Assembly: GCA_015680685.1 (NCBI GenBank)
Contig: MNCI01007578.1
Location: forward strand, 138,007 to 200,006
Source: Gnetum montanum
Lineage: Eukaryota > Streptophyta > Gnetopsida > Gnetales > Gnetaceae
Direction: 5' to 3'
Length of the DNA: 62,000 bases
Positions 11,130 through 21,670 of the stretch are shown piece after piece. The position numbers and the translations under genes were made by a program. The notes beneath the pieces are model-generated. The model made no database searches. It saw nothing but the letters and a program-made list of their open reading frames with translations, and was not told the DNA's origin. The first letter of the stretch is position 1; each line of letters starts with the position of its first letter.

Positions 11130-11385
11130 CCAGTTTAAGTTCTTGGTAGACTGTGCTATAGTTTAGGGTCCCAGCAGACCGCTATGCTAGTTTAAGATTC
11201 CAACAGACCGTACATGCCAGTTTAATGTCATAGCAAACGTTTCATGCCATTTTATAGTCATAATAGACTAGCTGTGCCAGTTTTACGTCATAGCATATAG
11301 TTGCCACCAGTTTAATGTCATAGCGGATGCTGCTTGTTGCTGCCAGTTTAACATCGTAGCAGATGCTGCTTATTGCCACCATGCT
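11130..11385 (-). repeat. Hairpin-repeat cluster IV of B
   Basis: About eight degenerate copies of a 28-35 bp unit containing GCCAGTTTAA followed by a 14-nt inverted repeat such as GGTCCCAGCAGACC (about 11167-11180) or AGTCATAATAGACT (about 11256-11269). The cluster starts within a few bases of the pol stop codon (11386-11388). Equivalent clusters lie at 25026-25250 in A and 42530-42830 in C. Confidence 0.8.
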
Positions 11386-12390
11386 TCAGATGTAGTATGG
11401 CTTGAGGTACGAGTGATTCACCGGGTTGGTGAACTTGTTGTCATCCATGTTTGCCAACTTGAAGGCTCCATTCCCAAAGGCTTTAGTGACCATATATGGG
11501 CCTTCCCAATTGGCTGATAATTTGCTCACATGCTCACAAACAGCTTTGAGGATGAGGTCTCCCTTCTATACTGGCCGTTGACGTGGGTTTGCATGGTGCT
11601 TTTACTGTTGCTTGTTGTGGTAGTGCTTTATGCGGCTCAGCGTCTACATGCGCTCCTCCTCTATTGAGTCGAGGTCAATGATCCGTGAGTCGTTGTTCTG
11701 GGCTTTGCTCACAACATCAGATAGGATCATATGGAGTGATGGTACCTACAACTCAAGAGGCAACACAGCTTCAGATCCATAAATAAGGCTGTAATGGGTC
11801 TTACTAGTCGCAGTTCTGCACGTCGTCCTATAGGCCCATAGAACGTAGAGGATTTGCTCATGCCACCACCTCTTACTGTTGCTAAGCATTCTTTTCATAA
11901 AGTTGATGATGGACTTATTTGTAGCCTTAGCCTGCCCATTTGCTTGTGGGTAGTACAACGAGGAGAATGATTGCCTAATGCCTAGATTGCTACAGAAGGT
12001 TTAGGTTTCTGTACTGCTGAATTATGGTCCATTGTCGGTTACAATAGTCATTGGAAGCCCAAACCTTGTCATGATGTTGTCCAGGATGAAGTGGTAGATT
12101 TGCTGAGATGTTGTCTTCCTCAGGGAGATAGCTTCCACCCACTTAGTAAAATACTCAGTGGCGATAATAATGAAGCTATGCCTTGCGGAGGATTTAGGCA
12201 TGATAGGTCCTATGAGGCCTAGTCCCCATCGTTGGAAAGGCCGCATGATTTGCGTTGGGTGCAGGTCTGTAGGTGAGACGTGTATGAGATCTGCATGTCT
12301 TTGGCATGTGTCACACCTCTTGACTTTTGATAAGCAGTCACGCTACATATGGGGCTAGTAGTACCCTAGCCATCTGATTTTCGTAGCCAT
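11386..12390 (-). pseudogene. pol: B integrase
   Basis: Minus-strand reading gives PFQRWGLGLIGPIMPKS, FIIIATEYFTKWVEAISL, FGLPMTIVTDNGP, then YYPQANGQAKATNKSIINFMKRML, LWAYRTTCRTATSKTHYSLIYGSEAVLP, and a C terminus ...KLANMDDNKFTNPVNHSYLKPYY ending at a TGA at 11386-11388. The middle catalytic Asp (TDNGP) is present. The first position reads Glu (ATEYF where ATDYF is normal). The third, Glu in GQAEATN, is Lys. Stops sit at 12020 and 11745, both where Gln would fit. The N-terminal zinc domain (12390 upward) is decayed. Confidence 0.9.
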
Positions 12391-13260
12391 AGCCCTAGGT
12401 GCTATGTGTCCATGACATAGCCCCTCATGCACTTCATTAAATACCCTCTATGCTTGCTCCTCACCCATGCATGCCAGCAATATCTCGTCATAGGAGCGTC
12501 TGCATAGGGCATCATTTTTCATGAGTGTATATTGTCGGGCATGCTTACAGATTGCATCTCTCTAGGTAGATGTTAGTTCACTTGGGGGTTCTCCATGTTG
12601 TAGGTAGGATTTAATGTTAGCATACCACTCCTGGGTATCAGTAGTACTGATAGAGGCCACGTGTCCCACCTGAGTGATAGGCTTAGTACATTTCACAATT
12701 AAAGTTGGAAAATTTGCGAACAAGTGTGGTGGAATATTTAACGTAAGGGTGGCTAAGGCATCTACTATGGTGTTCTTGTTGCATGGCACGTGTTGCACAT
12801 CTGTGGTTACAAATTGCTTAAGCAATATTTTTGCTAAATCGTAGTAGGGTTGTAGGTGTGTAGCTTTGCAGGCATAGACCTTAGTGATTTGATTCACAAC
12901 TAGTTGTGAATCACCGTGGATTGCCAAGTGTTGTATGCGTAGTGTATGGGTAGCTGAGAGTCCTCTGAGTAGCCCTTCGTACTCTACCACGTTTTTGGTG
13001 CAGGGAAAAGAAAAATGATAAGCAAATATGTGCATTTCTCCAGAGGGAAACATAATGATGGAAGCTGCACTACCTCCTCCCGTAGTTGAGGTGCCATCGA
13101 AGTGTAAAGTAGCTTCCACGTGTGATGGGAAAATGTTGATAGTGCCAACATGCTCGTCTAGGAGTTCAGGATCTATGGTTGCATGGTCATAGATAGGTAA
13201 GGCTGTAAGTTGCATTGCTATGGCTTGGCCCTTAGTCGACGACTGGCTTACATAGTGTAG
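12391..13260 (-). pseudogene. pol: B archaeal-type second RNase H (aRNH)
   Basis: A 217-codon open frame (13215 down to 12562) reads LHFDGTSTTGGGSAAS, VVEYEGLLRGLSATHTLRI, AIHGDSQLVVNQI and a DALATLTL tail. This is the additional RNase H that Tat-clade Gypsy elements carry after their own RNase H. Catalytic acidic positions (Asp of FDG, Glu of VEYEGLL, Asp of GDSQL, Asp of VDALA) are all present, so this is the best preserved enzyme domain in the element. It joins the upstream RNase H frame through ...STKGQAIAMQLTALP without a stop. Confidence 0.9.
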
Positions 13261-14640
13261 GTTGAACTCCGCAGTTATTGCTTTCCACTAGGCTATCCGG
13301 CTACTTTCATATAGGTTTTTAGTGATAGCTTGGAGTATATTGCTTTTGCAAATGATGTTAATTATACTAAAAAATAGGTAGTGCCTCCTCTTTTTTAATG
13401 CAAACACTAAGGCAAGGAAATTCCTCTCCACTTCATTGTATTTCACCTCATGTGCTATTAATGCACGACTTAAATAATACACTAGTATCTCAGATCCATC
13501 ATCTCATTTTTGACATACTAGTGCTACAATAGATGTGTCAGAGGTGGCAAGGTAGATGAAGAAAGGCTTATCCCTATGTGGCGGATGCATAGTTTAGAGG
13601 TGCAAAAGCTCTTCCTTCAAGTCATTGAAGGCTTGTTGACAATGGGTTGTCCACTCGAAGTTAACCCCTTTCTTTAGAAGATGTTGCATGGGGTGTAACT
13701 TGTTAATCAGCTTTGCTATAAACCTTTGGATGAACTATACCCTACCATGTAAACCATGCAACTCTTTAAGGTTTGTAGGAGGTGCCTAGTTGACGATGGC
13801 CTTAACCTTGTCAGGGCCCATCCATATTTCGGCCTTTGATACCATGAACCCTAATATGCATCCGATTTTTACCCCAAAGATATACTTCTTAGGATTAAGG
13901 CACAGATCATGCATTTGACAACACTTAAGGACTACCCCTAGATCACATGGGTGATCAACTACCTCCTTGGACTTGACTGATATATCATCCACGTAGTCAT
14001 TTAACGTTTCTAGGATGTAGTCACTAAAGATACAAGTCATGGCTCGTTGGTAGATTGCCCTAGCTTTCTTGAGCCCAAAAGTCATCATGGTGTAACAAAA
14101 GGTTCCCCATGGGGTCATGAAGGTTTTTGTTAGCTGATGCTTTGAGTTGATGCAAATTTGGTTGTATCCAGAGAAATTGTCCATGAAGGATAGCAGGGCA
14201 TGGTTGGCTGTAGTGTTGATGAGTTAATCGATGCTTGGAAGTGGGAAATCATCCTTTATCGTTGCTTTTTTTAGATCCTGGAAGTCTATACAGATTCGTA
14301 TTCCTCCCATTTTCTTAGAAACCATGATGATGTTTGGCACCCATTCCGAATAATCAACTGTGCGAATGAAACCATCTTGGTATAACTTTATGATTTCGTT
14401 CCTTATGGCTAGTGCAATTTCTGGTTTAACCTTACGAGCTTTTTGCTTGGCTGCCTTCATGCATGGGTCTAGGACGATGTTGTGTCGTATCAGCCTTGGA
14501 TCTAAACCCGACATGTCACTGTATGTGCATGCGAAGACTTTGATGTTGTCTTGCAGAATCTTGGCTACATTTTTGTGCATCTACGCATCTAGGAGGGAGC
14601 TAAGTTTTAACGTTTCTACTTTCCCCTTAGACATGATCAC
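13261..14640 (-). pseudogene. pol: B reverse transcriptase and RNase H
   Basis: Frames 14580-14224, 14184-13786 and 13482-13288 lie in one phase and give WVPNIIMVSKKMGGIRICIDFQDL, DDFPLPSID, MDNFSGYNQI, TPWGTFCYTMMTFGLKKA, YQRAMTCIF, the catalytic box DYVDDISVKS, then RNase H with LVYYLSRALIAHEVKYNEVER and LALVFALKKRRHYL. YVDD is intact. Intervening stops near 14225, 13784, 13735, 13590, 13506 and 13293 are TAA, TAG or TGA where Gln or Arg fits. The last one reads RIA-stop-WKAITAEF, normally RIAQW. Confidence 0.92.
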
Positions 14641-14925
14641 AAGCGTCTCGATGAGAGGGTCTTTAGTTACATCCCTGGAATTCAAATCTAGGGTTCAAAC
14701 CAGATGCTCGGGCCAATTTGGGGATGTTTCTAAAGACGTTATGGTGCTAGCTGTGGTTGACCCCCAGTCGATTAGGTCAGGGTTCAATTGTCTTGTGAGC
14801 TTACCTTGTGAACCTGCTAAAGCTAAAGATGTGGGGAGATTGCGATGGATTTTCATTTTTTGCTTAACCTCTCAAAATGAGATGAAAGCCTGGTTAAGAG
14901 GCACCTATTGGCAGTAGTCATGTAT
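14641..14925 (-). pseudogene. pol: B pol N-terminal segment
   Basis: The pol frame can be followed upstream of the RT through LIETLVIMSKGKVETLKLSS and SLALAGSQGKLTRQLNPDLIDWGS with few stops. No catalytic motif is visible. It is the usual linker before the Tat RT. The text CCAATAGGTGCCTCTTAA near 14900-14917 (minus strand) resembles ACAATAGGTGTTTCTTGA in the pol-less element A at 24921-24938, hinting where the pol deletion begins. Confidence 0.6.
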
Positions 14926-15780
14926 AACACAAATTTATGAGATGTAACTAGCGAAGTATGATGTAAAGATTAAAATTATTTTTTGCCAGTTTAAAGTCAT
15001 GGCAGACTGCTATGGCATGGAGATGCAGAGCTGCTAAAATAGGAAATGTAAAAGTGTAAAACTGTTGATGTGAACATGTAAACTGCTAGAAATGCAAATT
15101 TGTCGATGCGAAAGTGTGAAACTATTAGTTTAATGTCATTGTAGACTGCGAATGTATAACAGATCGAAACTGCTAGTTTAGGTCCTTTCGGATCGTTAAA
15201 GTCACTGCTATGCTAGGATTGCTAGTTTAAGGTCTTTCCAGACCATCAACGAGAGTGGAACGCTACACTAAAAATGCTAGTTTAAGGTCTTTTTGGACCG
15301 TGAAAGTTACAACTGCGCTGGGGTTGCTAGTTTAAGATCTTTTCGGACTACGAAAGTTACAACTGTGCTGGGGTTGCTAGTTTAAGGTCTTTTTGGATCG
15401 TTGCTAGTTTTAGGTCATTTCGGGCCATTGCTAGTTTTAGGCCATTTCAGGCCATTGCTAGTTTTAGGTTGTTTTAGGCTATTTCTATTTTTAGGTCATT
15501 TCGAGCCATTTATAGTTTTAGGCCATTTCGGGCCATTTCTAGTTTTAGGCCATTTTAGGCCATAGGTAGTTTTAGGCCATTTTAGGCCATTGCTTAGCAT
15601 GCCAAAGAGATGATATGTTAACAACTTGAACAATGGCTAACTGGTAACTTATGTAGACAGATGGATTGTAAACAATGAAAGATGGTAATGTGTAAATAAT
15701 GGCAACTGGATAGGAAGCAATAGGGTTTCTACACTATGTGTAGCTGCTTCTTGATCCATCATGGATTGAGCAGAGTGTAA
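14926..15780 (-). repeat. Hairpin-repeat cluster III of B
   Basis: Between protease and RT lie, left to right, a few scattered units (14978-15160), four units of about 50 bp (15170-15400), and eight tandem 27-bp units (15404-15590) of the form TTGCTAGTTTTAGGCCATTTCGGGCCA. Each unit holds a short inverted repeat: GGTCTTTCCAGACC (15231-15244), GGTCTTTTTGGACC (15286-15299), GGCCATTTCGGGCC. On the minus strand, in the protease phase, the 27-bp units read as a repeated MARNGLKL-type peptide, as in C (LAMARKGLKLAYDL). 15600-15780 carries no further repeat. Confidence 0.85.
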
Positions 15781-16590
15781 GGTCAAGGCACTTTGCTAGG
15801 GCCTTCATTTGCATCATTGTCCCCTACTTGGAAGGGCAACTCAACCCACGCACTTTCATTTTGGAAACTGACTAGCTGAGCCAATTCTCCCTTTGGATGG
15901 TTAATGTGTGCATAAGAAGGTGCTTCATTCTTAGAGGTTACAAGCTTTGAGCCTTGCTCCATGTCTACGTTATTGATTGCTTGTGCTACTACATCGTCAC
16001 CATGGATCACCACCTCCCTAACTACATATGGTAGGTGGATTTCCTAGTGTATAGGTGAGGAGATAGCCCTAATCTGCGCTAACCATGATCTCCTCAAGAT
16101 TAGGTTAAACCCGAGCATTTCCTTAACCATGATAAATGTCACGTTTGTGGGGAATTGGTCCCCTACCACGAAGTCTATGTGGACTATGCCCTTCATTAGG
16201 ATGTGTGCCCCACTAACGAATTCAGGCATGACATCATTGTGGGTTTGATCTAGTCGACTAAGCCCAACTTATCCACAATAGGGTAGGGGATGACGTTCGT
16301 GGTAGCCCCATCATCAATGTGTATCCTTCAGATCTGATGTTGGCCAACCCAAATTGTGATAAAAATGGGTACTGTAGTCACTTGGCCACTTTCGGTATTT
16401 TTCCTAATGGCATCATTGTAGAAAGTTAGTTGAGGTGGTTCTTGCTCTGTAGGTGCTGAGGGGATCATGACTGAGTAGATCACTTCCTCTTCTGCTGGCA
16501 TGTCTTCATTGACCAAAATCACTATCAACATGTAGATCAGAGCCTCATGGTATGGGACGGACATCATGATTAGGTCATACAAGCTCAATG
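15781..16590 (-). pseudogene. pol: B protease
   Basis: Minus-strand reading gives FITIWVGQHQI, then a decayed active-site region (IHIDDGATTNVIPY near 16275-16320), ILMKGIVHIDFVVGDQFPTNVTF, MLGFNLILRRSWLAQIRAISSPIH and VVIHGDDVVAQAI. These match the Tat retropepsin order active-site loop, then FxxxLGRPWL, then IH...LKF. The active-site loop has D-D-G where others have D-S/T-G, as in A (VNDGVATNVV) and C (IDDGMVENVV), so this may be a family trait rather than damage. Stops break the frame at about 16326, 16260 and 16043. Confidence 0.8.
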
Positions 16591-17056
16591 TAGTGTTTTT
16601 TTATTTTCGATCTTGCTTAACCTGAGTGAGGGCATCCAAGAGGTCTTGGATACCCCCCTGTTTAATGCTTTTCTCCTCTTCTATTCATCCTAGAAGATGG
16701 ATTTCCTGATGGGTGATTTTGGGTCTGGGTTCAGGCCCATTTTAGTAGGGCAACATGGACTGTACGGTTATAGCAACATCCCTCTTTGGTGATGAGGGCG
16801 TCAACATAGGGGGTGAAGATGTAGGCTTGGAAATACTATGGGCGGTACTTTCTCTCGACATCTCACCTACAAATCACACTTCTTATTTTTTAGTATGAGA
16901 AGGTTGTTCAGCTATCTCGCATGGGATGGGGACTATCGAAGGAGTCAGCCCCCTGATGATAGAAGGGGCAAACAGTGTTAACGGGTGGGGTCACATGATT
17001 TTGTTAACAGGTGGCATGGAGATGGATGCTCGTGGAGGGACTCTCAGAATGAATGG
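16591..17056 (-). pseudogene. B gag-protease spacer
   Basis: The spacer is in minus-strand phase with PR in parts but rich in Pro/Ser and stops. It includes a PFILRVPP motif near 17010-17040, one of several copies of the PFVxxVPP peptide repeat at the gag C terminus of this family. Confidence 0.45.
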
Positions 17057-19533
17057 CTATTTCAAGCTTCGCCCAGCCGCTAGTGGCCCTGGTGCACTAC
17101 GCTGAGGCACACGGGCCACGAATGGCCACTGGGGTGGCCTAGGATCACTATCAATACTAATGGAATTGATGACGTAACTGGCATTGTTGGCATTGAGGGG
17201 GTCCATGTAGACATGCATAGATTTTTTCTCAGGGTGTACTAGGTTGCTTTTGTCTAATACTAGTTTTCTTTGATCAATCAATCTCTGGATGTCATCCTAC
17301 AACACTAGACAATAATCTGTGTTGTGACCACATTGTTGGTGATACTCAAAAAACCTATCCACCCTAAAACCCTTAGGAACTGGGGGCTCATTAGGTAGGG
17401 CCAAATAAGGGTGCCTAAGGAGCTCACAGTAGCACTGATGTCTTCGGATTTCTTCTTTTGACATCTTCTTGTGTTGGATGTGCCCCACTGCCAATAGCTG
17501 CTTCAGGAGTTCCAAAGGCTTGAGAGGTAGTCAGGTGTACTTTGAGCGATCTTTATGCTCAAAGTTTGGTTTGCATTGTGTAGATGTCGCAGGTGCAGGT
17601 ACTGGAGGTTGCGGTGCATTGCCCTGCTTGGGCACGGGGTTAGCTACGGTTACAACCGATTTCTTGTTGTTCTTGTTACCATTGTTACTAGGTTTGTGCT
17701 TAGCCTTGGTCACCACAATGGCCACTCTGGTTGGGGACTTATCCTTGTTGAAGGTGTTTTTGTAGGCAATGTAGACGAGGTATTTGCTTCCCTTGGCCAC
17801 GTCCTGTATACTCTTAGTCTGAGTGAAGGCTTGACTAAGAGTGCAAGGGATGAGGTAGTATAGTTTAGACTTGATAAAGTCATTCACTACACCCTTAAAG
17901 ACGGCCAGCAAGTGGGCCTCCGCGATGGGCTCACGGATTTCATTAAGGGTTGCACTCCATCATTGGATGAACTTCTAGACTAGTTCCAAAGGATCCTACT
18001 TCACGCTCATCAATTGGTCTAGCGTGGTTTCTACCTTCAAGTTATACTTGAAGCGCATCATGAACTAGGTCAAAAGCTCCTCTAGAGTTGAAATGGATGA
18101 TCATGGCAGTGCACGGTACCAATTCAAGGCTTTCTTGGCTAGGGACATAGCAAAGACACAAATAATCATGTGTGTCCATTGTTGCAATAGAAGGGATTCA
18201 GACCTAAAGGTAAGCAGATGTGCATTGGGATCACCCTTCCCATTGTACTTCATGAAGTGGGGGAGGGACATCCCTGGGGGTAACATCAAAGAAGGGATTG
18301 CAGGGCTAATAGGATTGTCCTAGTAAAATTCCATGACTTGTACTATGTCAGACCCAACAGCTTTGAGGCATTTTATTTCCTTGATGAGGGTTTGGATAAG
18401 TTGGAATGCTCAGTCCAGACCCTACGATGTTGTTGACGATTGGGGAACTGCCGAGGCAGCTCCCATATGGGGAATGGTAGGGGTGGAAGCATGACCCACA
18501 GGTGGTACCATTTGGATAGCCCCTATGAATGGTGCTGCTTGCACTATCCACCACCCGGCAAGTGGTGCTGTTAGAGCAGCAACCATGGGTTGGGCTACTG
18601 GATAGACTGCTTGTGTCACTAGCGGCATAGACCATAGCCTTGTGTTTGGTTTTACCATTTTTGGGGTTTGGTAGGTCTGAGGGTGAACATAGTGAGACAT
18701 CTACGATGGTTGTGGAATAGGTGAAGAAGTAAATGGAGTCCACCATGTGGATGGTCCCACGCCCACCGCGGTGGGTGGAACAGACGTGAACGTAGGGATG
18801 GAAATGGAAGTTGCATATGATTGTGATGTAGGTATAGTATGAACATGCGAAAGGGTAGCCGTGATTGGTGTGTGATGTGCTACAAGAATGGGTTGATGAA
18901 TGGTTTGCAGAGGCATAGTTGCGATAAATGAAATAGGGGAATAAGGCGTAGATATGTTGAGAAGGTGACATGGCTACCCATTGTATTTGTGATTGTAGGT
19001 TTCAAGAGCATAGGCATGATCACAAAGGGATTGGTGATAGACAACGGATTGGCCCAGAAAGACTAGGTAGGAGGGAAAAGAACAAGGTTGGTTTGACCTC
19101 CCTCATCTGATTGGGAATCAAGTTCTTCTTGTCCATCCTAGAAGGCATCATCCTAGTTAGACGCTATGTCCTATAGCTCCCTAAGCCTAGCCAACTAGAT
19201 TAGCTAGTCTAAAAGCCTTTGATTTATTTGTGTCAAAGGTATGGAAGCACTGTGAGTGGGAAAAAACTCCTTTCCATCACAATAAGCGAAATTGAAGCTA
19301 TGGTTGTCTTCAAATTCGTGCACATCCAAAGGTAGGTTTTCCTGAACCTTTTCATAGAGGAAATTATAGCGCTCATGTTGCTGGGCCAAGCCCTCAGGTT
19401 CCCCTTTTTGGATCCTGAGGGATCAACAGGTTTCCATCATCAGGTTGAGTAGTTTTTTGACATCTGTGATGCCCTGAACCATGATGGGAACTTCAACATT
19501 GAAGGTGTTAACAACAGTGCTCGAGGAAGCCAT
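17057..19533 (-). pseudogene. gag: B gag
   Basis: The chosen start is the ATG at 19531-19533 (MASSSTVVNTFNVEVP), the first Met before the conserved LAQQHERYNFLYEKV block. Next come a Pro-rich low-complexity middle (18350-18970), then the retrotransposon gag core: LPHFMKYNGKGDPNAHLLTFRSE (18180-18260), LAVFKGVVNDFIKSKLYYLIP (17850-17910), a KDRSKYT / LLKQLLAVGHIQH block, and FFEYHQQCGHNTDYC, the modified zinc-knuckle-like motif of Tat gags (17297-17340). It ends in WPFVARVPQ repeats. At least ten stops interrupt it. Antisense open frames here are artefacts of its low complexity. Confidence 0.85.
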
Positions 19534-19983
19534 TGTTAAGCTAAATAGTTTTGCAAATGGAAAAAAGCATAGAAATTGAAAAGCTAAATAGTTTTGCAGA
19601 TGAGAAAAACTAAGGAATTGGAAAGCAATCAAAAAGGCTTTATGTCTTCCATGGTTCTTGAGGAACCGTCGAAGCAACTGATCTATACCACACGATGCAT
19701 AAACAACTATAAAAGGGTATCAAATTTACGCTAGTGCACGATAGGGTACAAAGCGTGTGCAAGACTACCATAAGATAGGAAATTCAGCTGGTGACTGAAG
19801 GCTTTATATCCTGTAGGATTCCCGAGGAACTGTCGAGGTGATTGATCTACACCACACGATGTGTAAACAACCATAGATGGATGTCAAGTTTATGCTAATG
19901 CATATTAGGGTGCAGAAGGCTTACAGGACTACTGTAACATGCGGAAATGGCATCCAAAGGTCCTCCTTCTTTCCCCATAAAAT
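19534..19983 (-). other. B leader
   Basis: This is the untranslated leader between the 5' LTR and gag. Read on the minus strand after the LTR end it begins ATTTTATGGGGAAAGAAGGAGG, weakly matching the TTTTTGGTGCTAGAAGGAG of A and C at the presumed primer site, so the primer site is mutated. Two copies of a segment of about 110 bp (about 19640-19760 and 19795-19920; shared words GATCTA-ACCACACGATG-GTAAACAAC) form a direct repeat in the leader. Confidence 0.6.
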
Positions 19984-21665
19984 TATAGTGATCGAAAACA
20001 TTAGCGACTGGAAAAACACCGAGAGGTCATCAGTCGTTGATAGTCTTAACCCCGTTTCCGTAGGAGGGCCGTGCTGGATGGAATGGAAACAGGACACCCT
20101 GAACGGTCTGGTCAATCATACAGGGACTTAGTCGGTGTTAATATAAAATTTTTCAACCAAATAATTTGAAAACGAGGCTAAAAACGTGAAGTAATGCTTA
20201 AATGTAAAAGATAGAAAATAGTGTAAAATGAAATAATAAGCAAGAGACAAAGTAAAATATAGATAGAAAAATGCACTACTTCAAAGCTATGACTTTGCTT
20301 TGTCAAGATGGATATAATTGGTTGCATAGTGATGAGGGGTGCAGAGGTCCCAAGAGTAACCAAGATGTGTAGAGCAAGACGGCTATGTGCTTGAACGTGG
20401 AATCAGGTGTTAATAATGCGAAGTGCTACCAAGGTGGTAGAAAAGAGTAGAAAAAAATGCCAACTAAGAGTGCTAACTATTTACAATGTCAAACAAAAAG
20501 CTTACAATGCTCAAGGTTATAGTGCTAACTTTTTTCTTATCAGCCAACCAAATTGTTAGCCAACCAAAAATGCCAAAAAACTTGGACCCCTCGAGCATTG
20601 CTCATTGGGGTATTCATAGGATCAAGGATGCATGAAACATGTGGTTTGGATGCCACGTTCCTTGGGCTTACGTTGACCTTTCTATGCTGCACGTGCCTGC
20701 ATGATCGTTGGGTGAGTTTTCCATGCCCTAATTAGAAGCCTGCCACATTGTAATTGTGCTATCAGAGTAATCGTGCAATTAGGTGAAGTGCATTGATGTA
20801 GTGTAACTACTTGCGACACTCTTCTATGCTTTGTAGCGTAGCATGTTTGGCATAGCATAACATCTTGTTACACTGTGCTACACTACGCAGCATAGCGTAG
20901 CCATTGGTTTGAAGAAAAAAATTTGTGTTGTGTCCTGTTGCAAGCATTGGAAACCTTTGAAGCACGTTGACCATTTATTGCATATTTGCCATGCTATGCT
21001 ATGTTATGTAGTGTATCATAAAGTAGCAGCTGGCCTTAGTCACAAAAAATGTCGCCAATCTGAAAACTTTTCCTTTTGCACTATGAAGTTTGCGAACTTG
21101 CTAATCTCGCCCATTGAGATGCCTTCTGTAACTTTCACAGAATTGCTATGCCACACTACGCCATGTAGCCTAGCATAGCGTAGCGGCCAACATGGCCTGC
21201 TTCTTTCCAAGTTTGCCACTTTCTAATGGAAGGAGACATTGTTGAAGGACTTGAATTTAGGTGAGGGGGATGATCATCTAGCTTTTGCTACGCTATGCTA
21301 CACTATGTAGCGTAGCATAGCATAGCACTGTGCTTCTACAAACATCTTCTAAAGTTTTCTATGCTACATAGGATATCATAGTGTAGCAAAACTCCTTGAC
21401 TTAGAAAACTTGCTAAAGCATTTTTCATATTCTAAGCACCACCAACAATTCCGTGCATTGCTCCTAAGTGTGTTGTCGATCGTTTGAACTACTCAGGTGG
21501 GTAAGCTGGAGAATCCATTTATCCTGTTGACACTTGGGGTAGAAAACCTACCGAACTAGACAGTCTGAACATCAGAGCATCTATCTCCTAAAGAACTACT
21601 ATAATGCTATGTGAATTGCAAAGACTTGGTGAAGCAAGCATGCCTTCAAATTTTTGGGTGTCTCA
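19984..21665 (-). repeat. 5' LTR of element B
   Basis: Partner of 8362-10032. Its outer edge is ...GGGTGTCTCA at 21665 followed by the target copy CTTAT. The inner edge is near 19984, where the usual terminal CA appears as TA. The palindrome clusters are conserved in position with the 3' LTR. Confidence 0.93.
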
Positions 21666-21670
21666 CTTAT
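21666..21670. repeat. Target-site duplication of B, right copy
   Basis: CTTAT, identical to 8357-8361. Confidence 0.92.

Larger units (their letters stand above)
8362..21665 (-). mobile_element. Full-coding Tat Gypsy element B, decayed
   Basis: A 13.3-kb minus-strand element with LTRs of about 1.67 kb and a perfect 5-bp target duplication. It is inserted in the gag of element A. Order on the minus strand: 5' LTR, leader, gag (from 19533), protease, hairpin-repeat cluster, RT, RNase H, archaeal-type RNase H, integrase, second hairpin cluster, polypurine tract, 3' LTR. The second RNase H places it in the Tat clade of Ty3/Gypsy. All coding parts hold stops. In the pol frame I traced six stops, all explained by C-to-T change in CAG, CAA or CGA codons. 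LTR copies look roughly 85-90% alike by eye, so the insertion is old. Confidence 0.95.

Noticed and set aside
14360-14917. 185-codon plus-strand open frame
   Set aside because: It is the antisense of the B reverse transcriptase region. The minus strand carries clear RT motifs.
15404-15590. CRISPR-like array of 27-bp repeats
   Set aside because: Units abut with no unique spacers, lie inside a plant retroelement, and there are no cas genes. They are tandem repeats.
18348-18971. 207-codon minus-strand open frame and nested companions
   Set aside because: Low-complexity His/Ser/Pro text in the Pro-rich middle of B gag, in a different phase from the conserved gag blocks. Not a separate gene.
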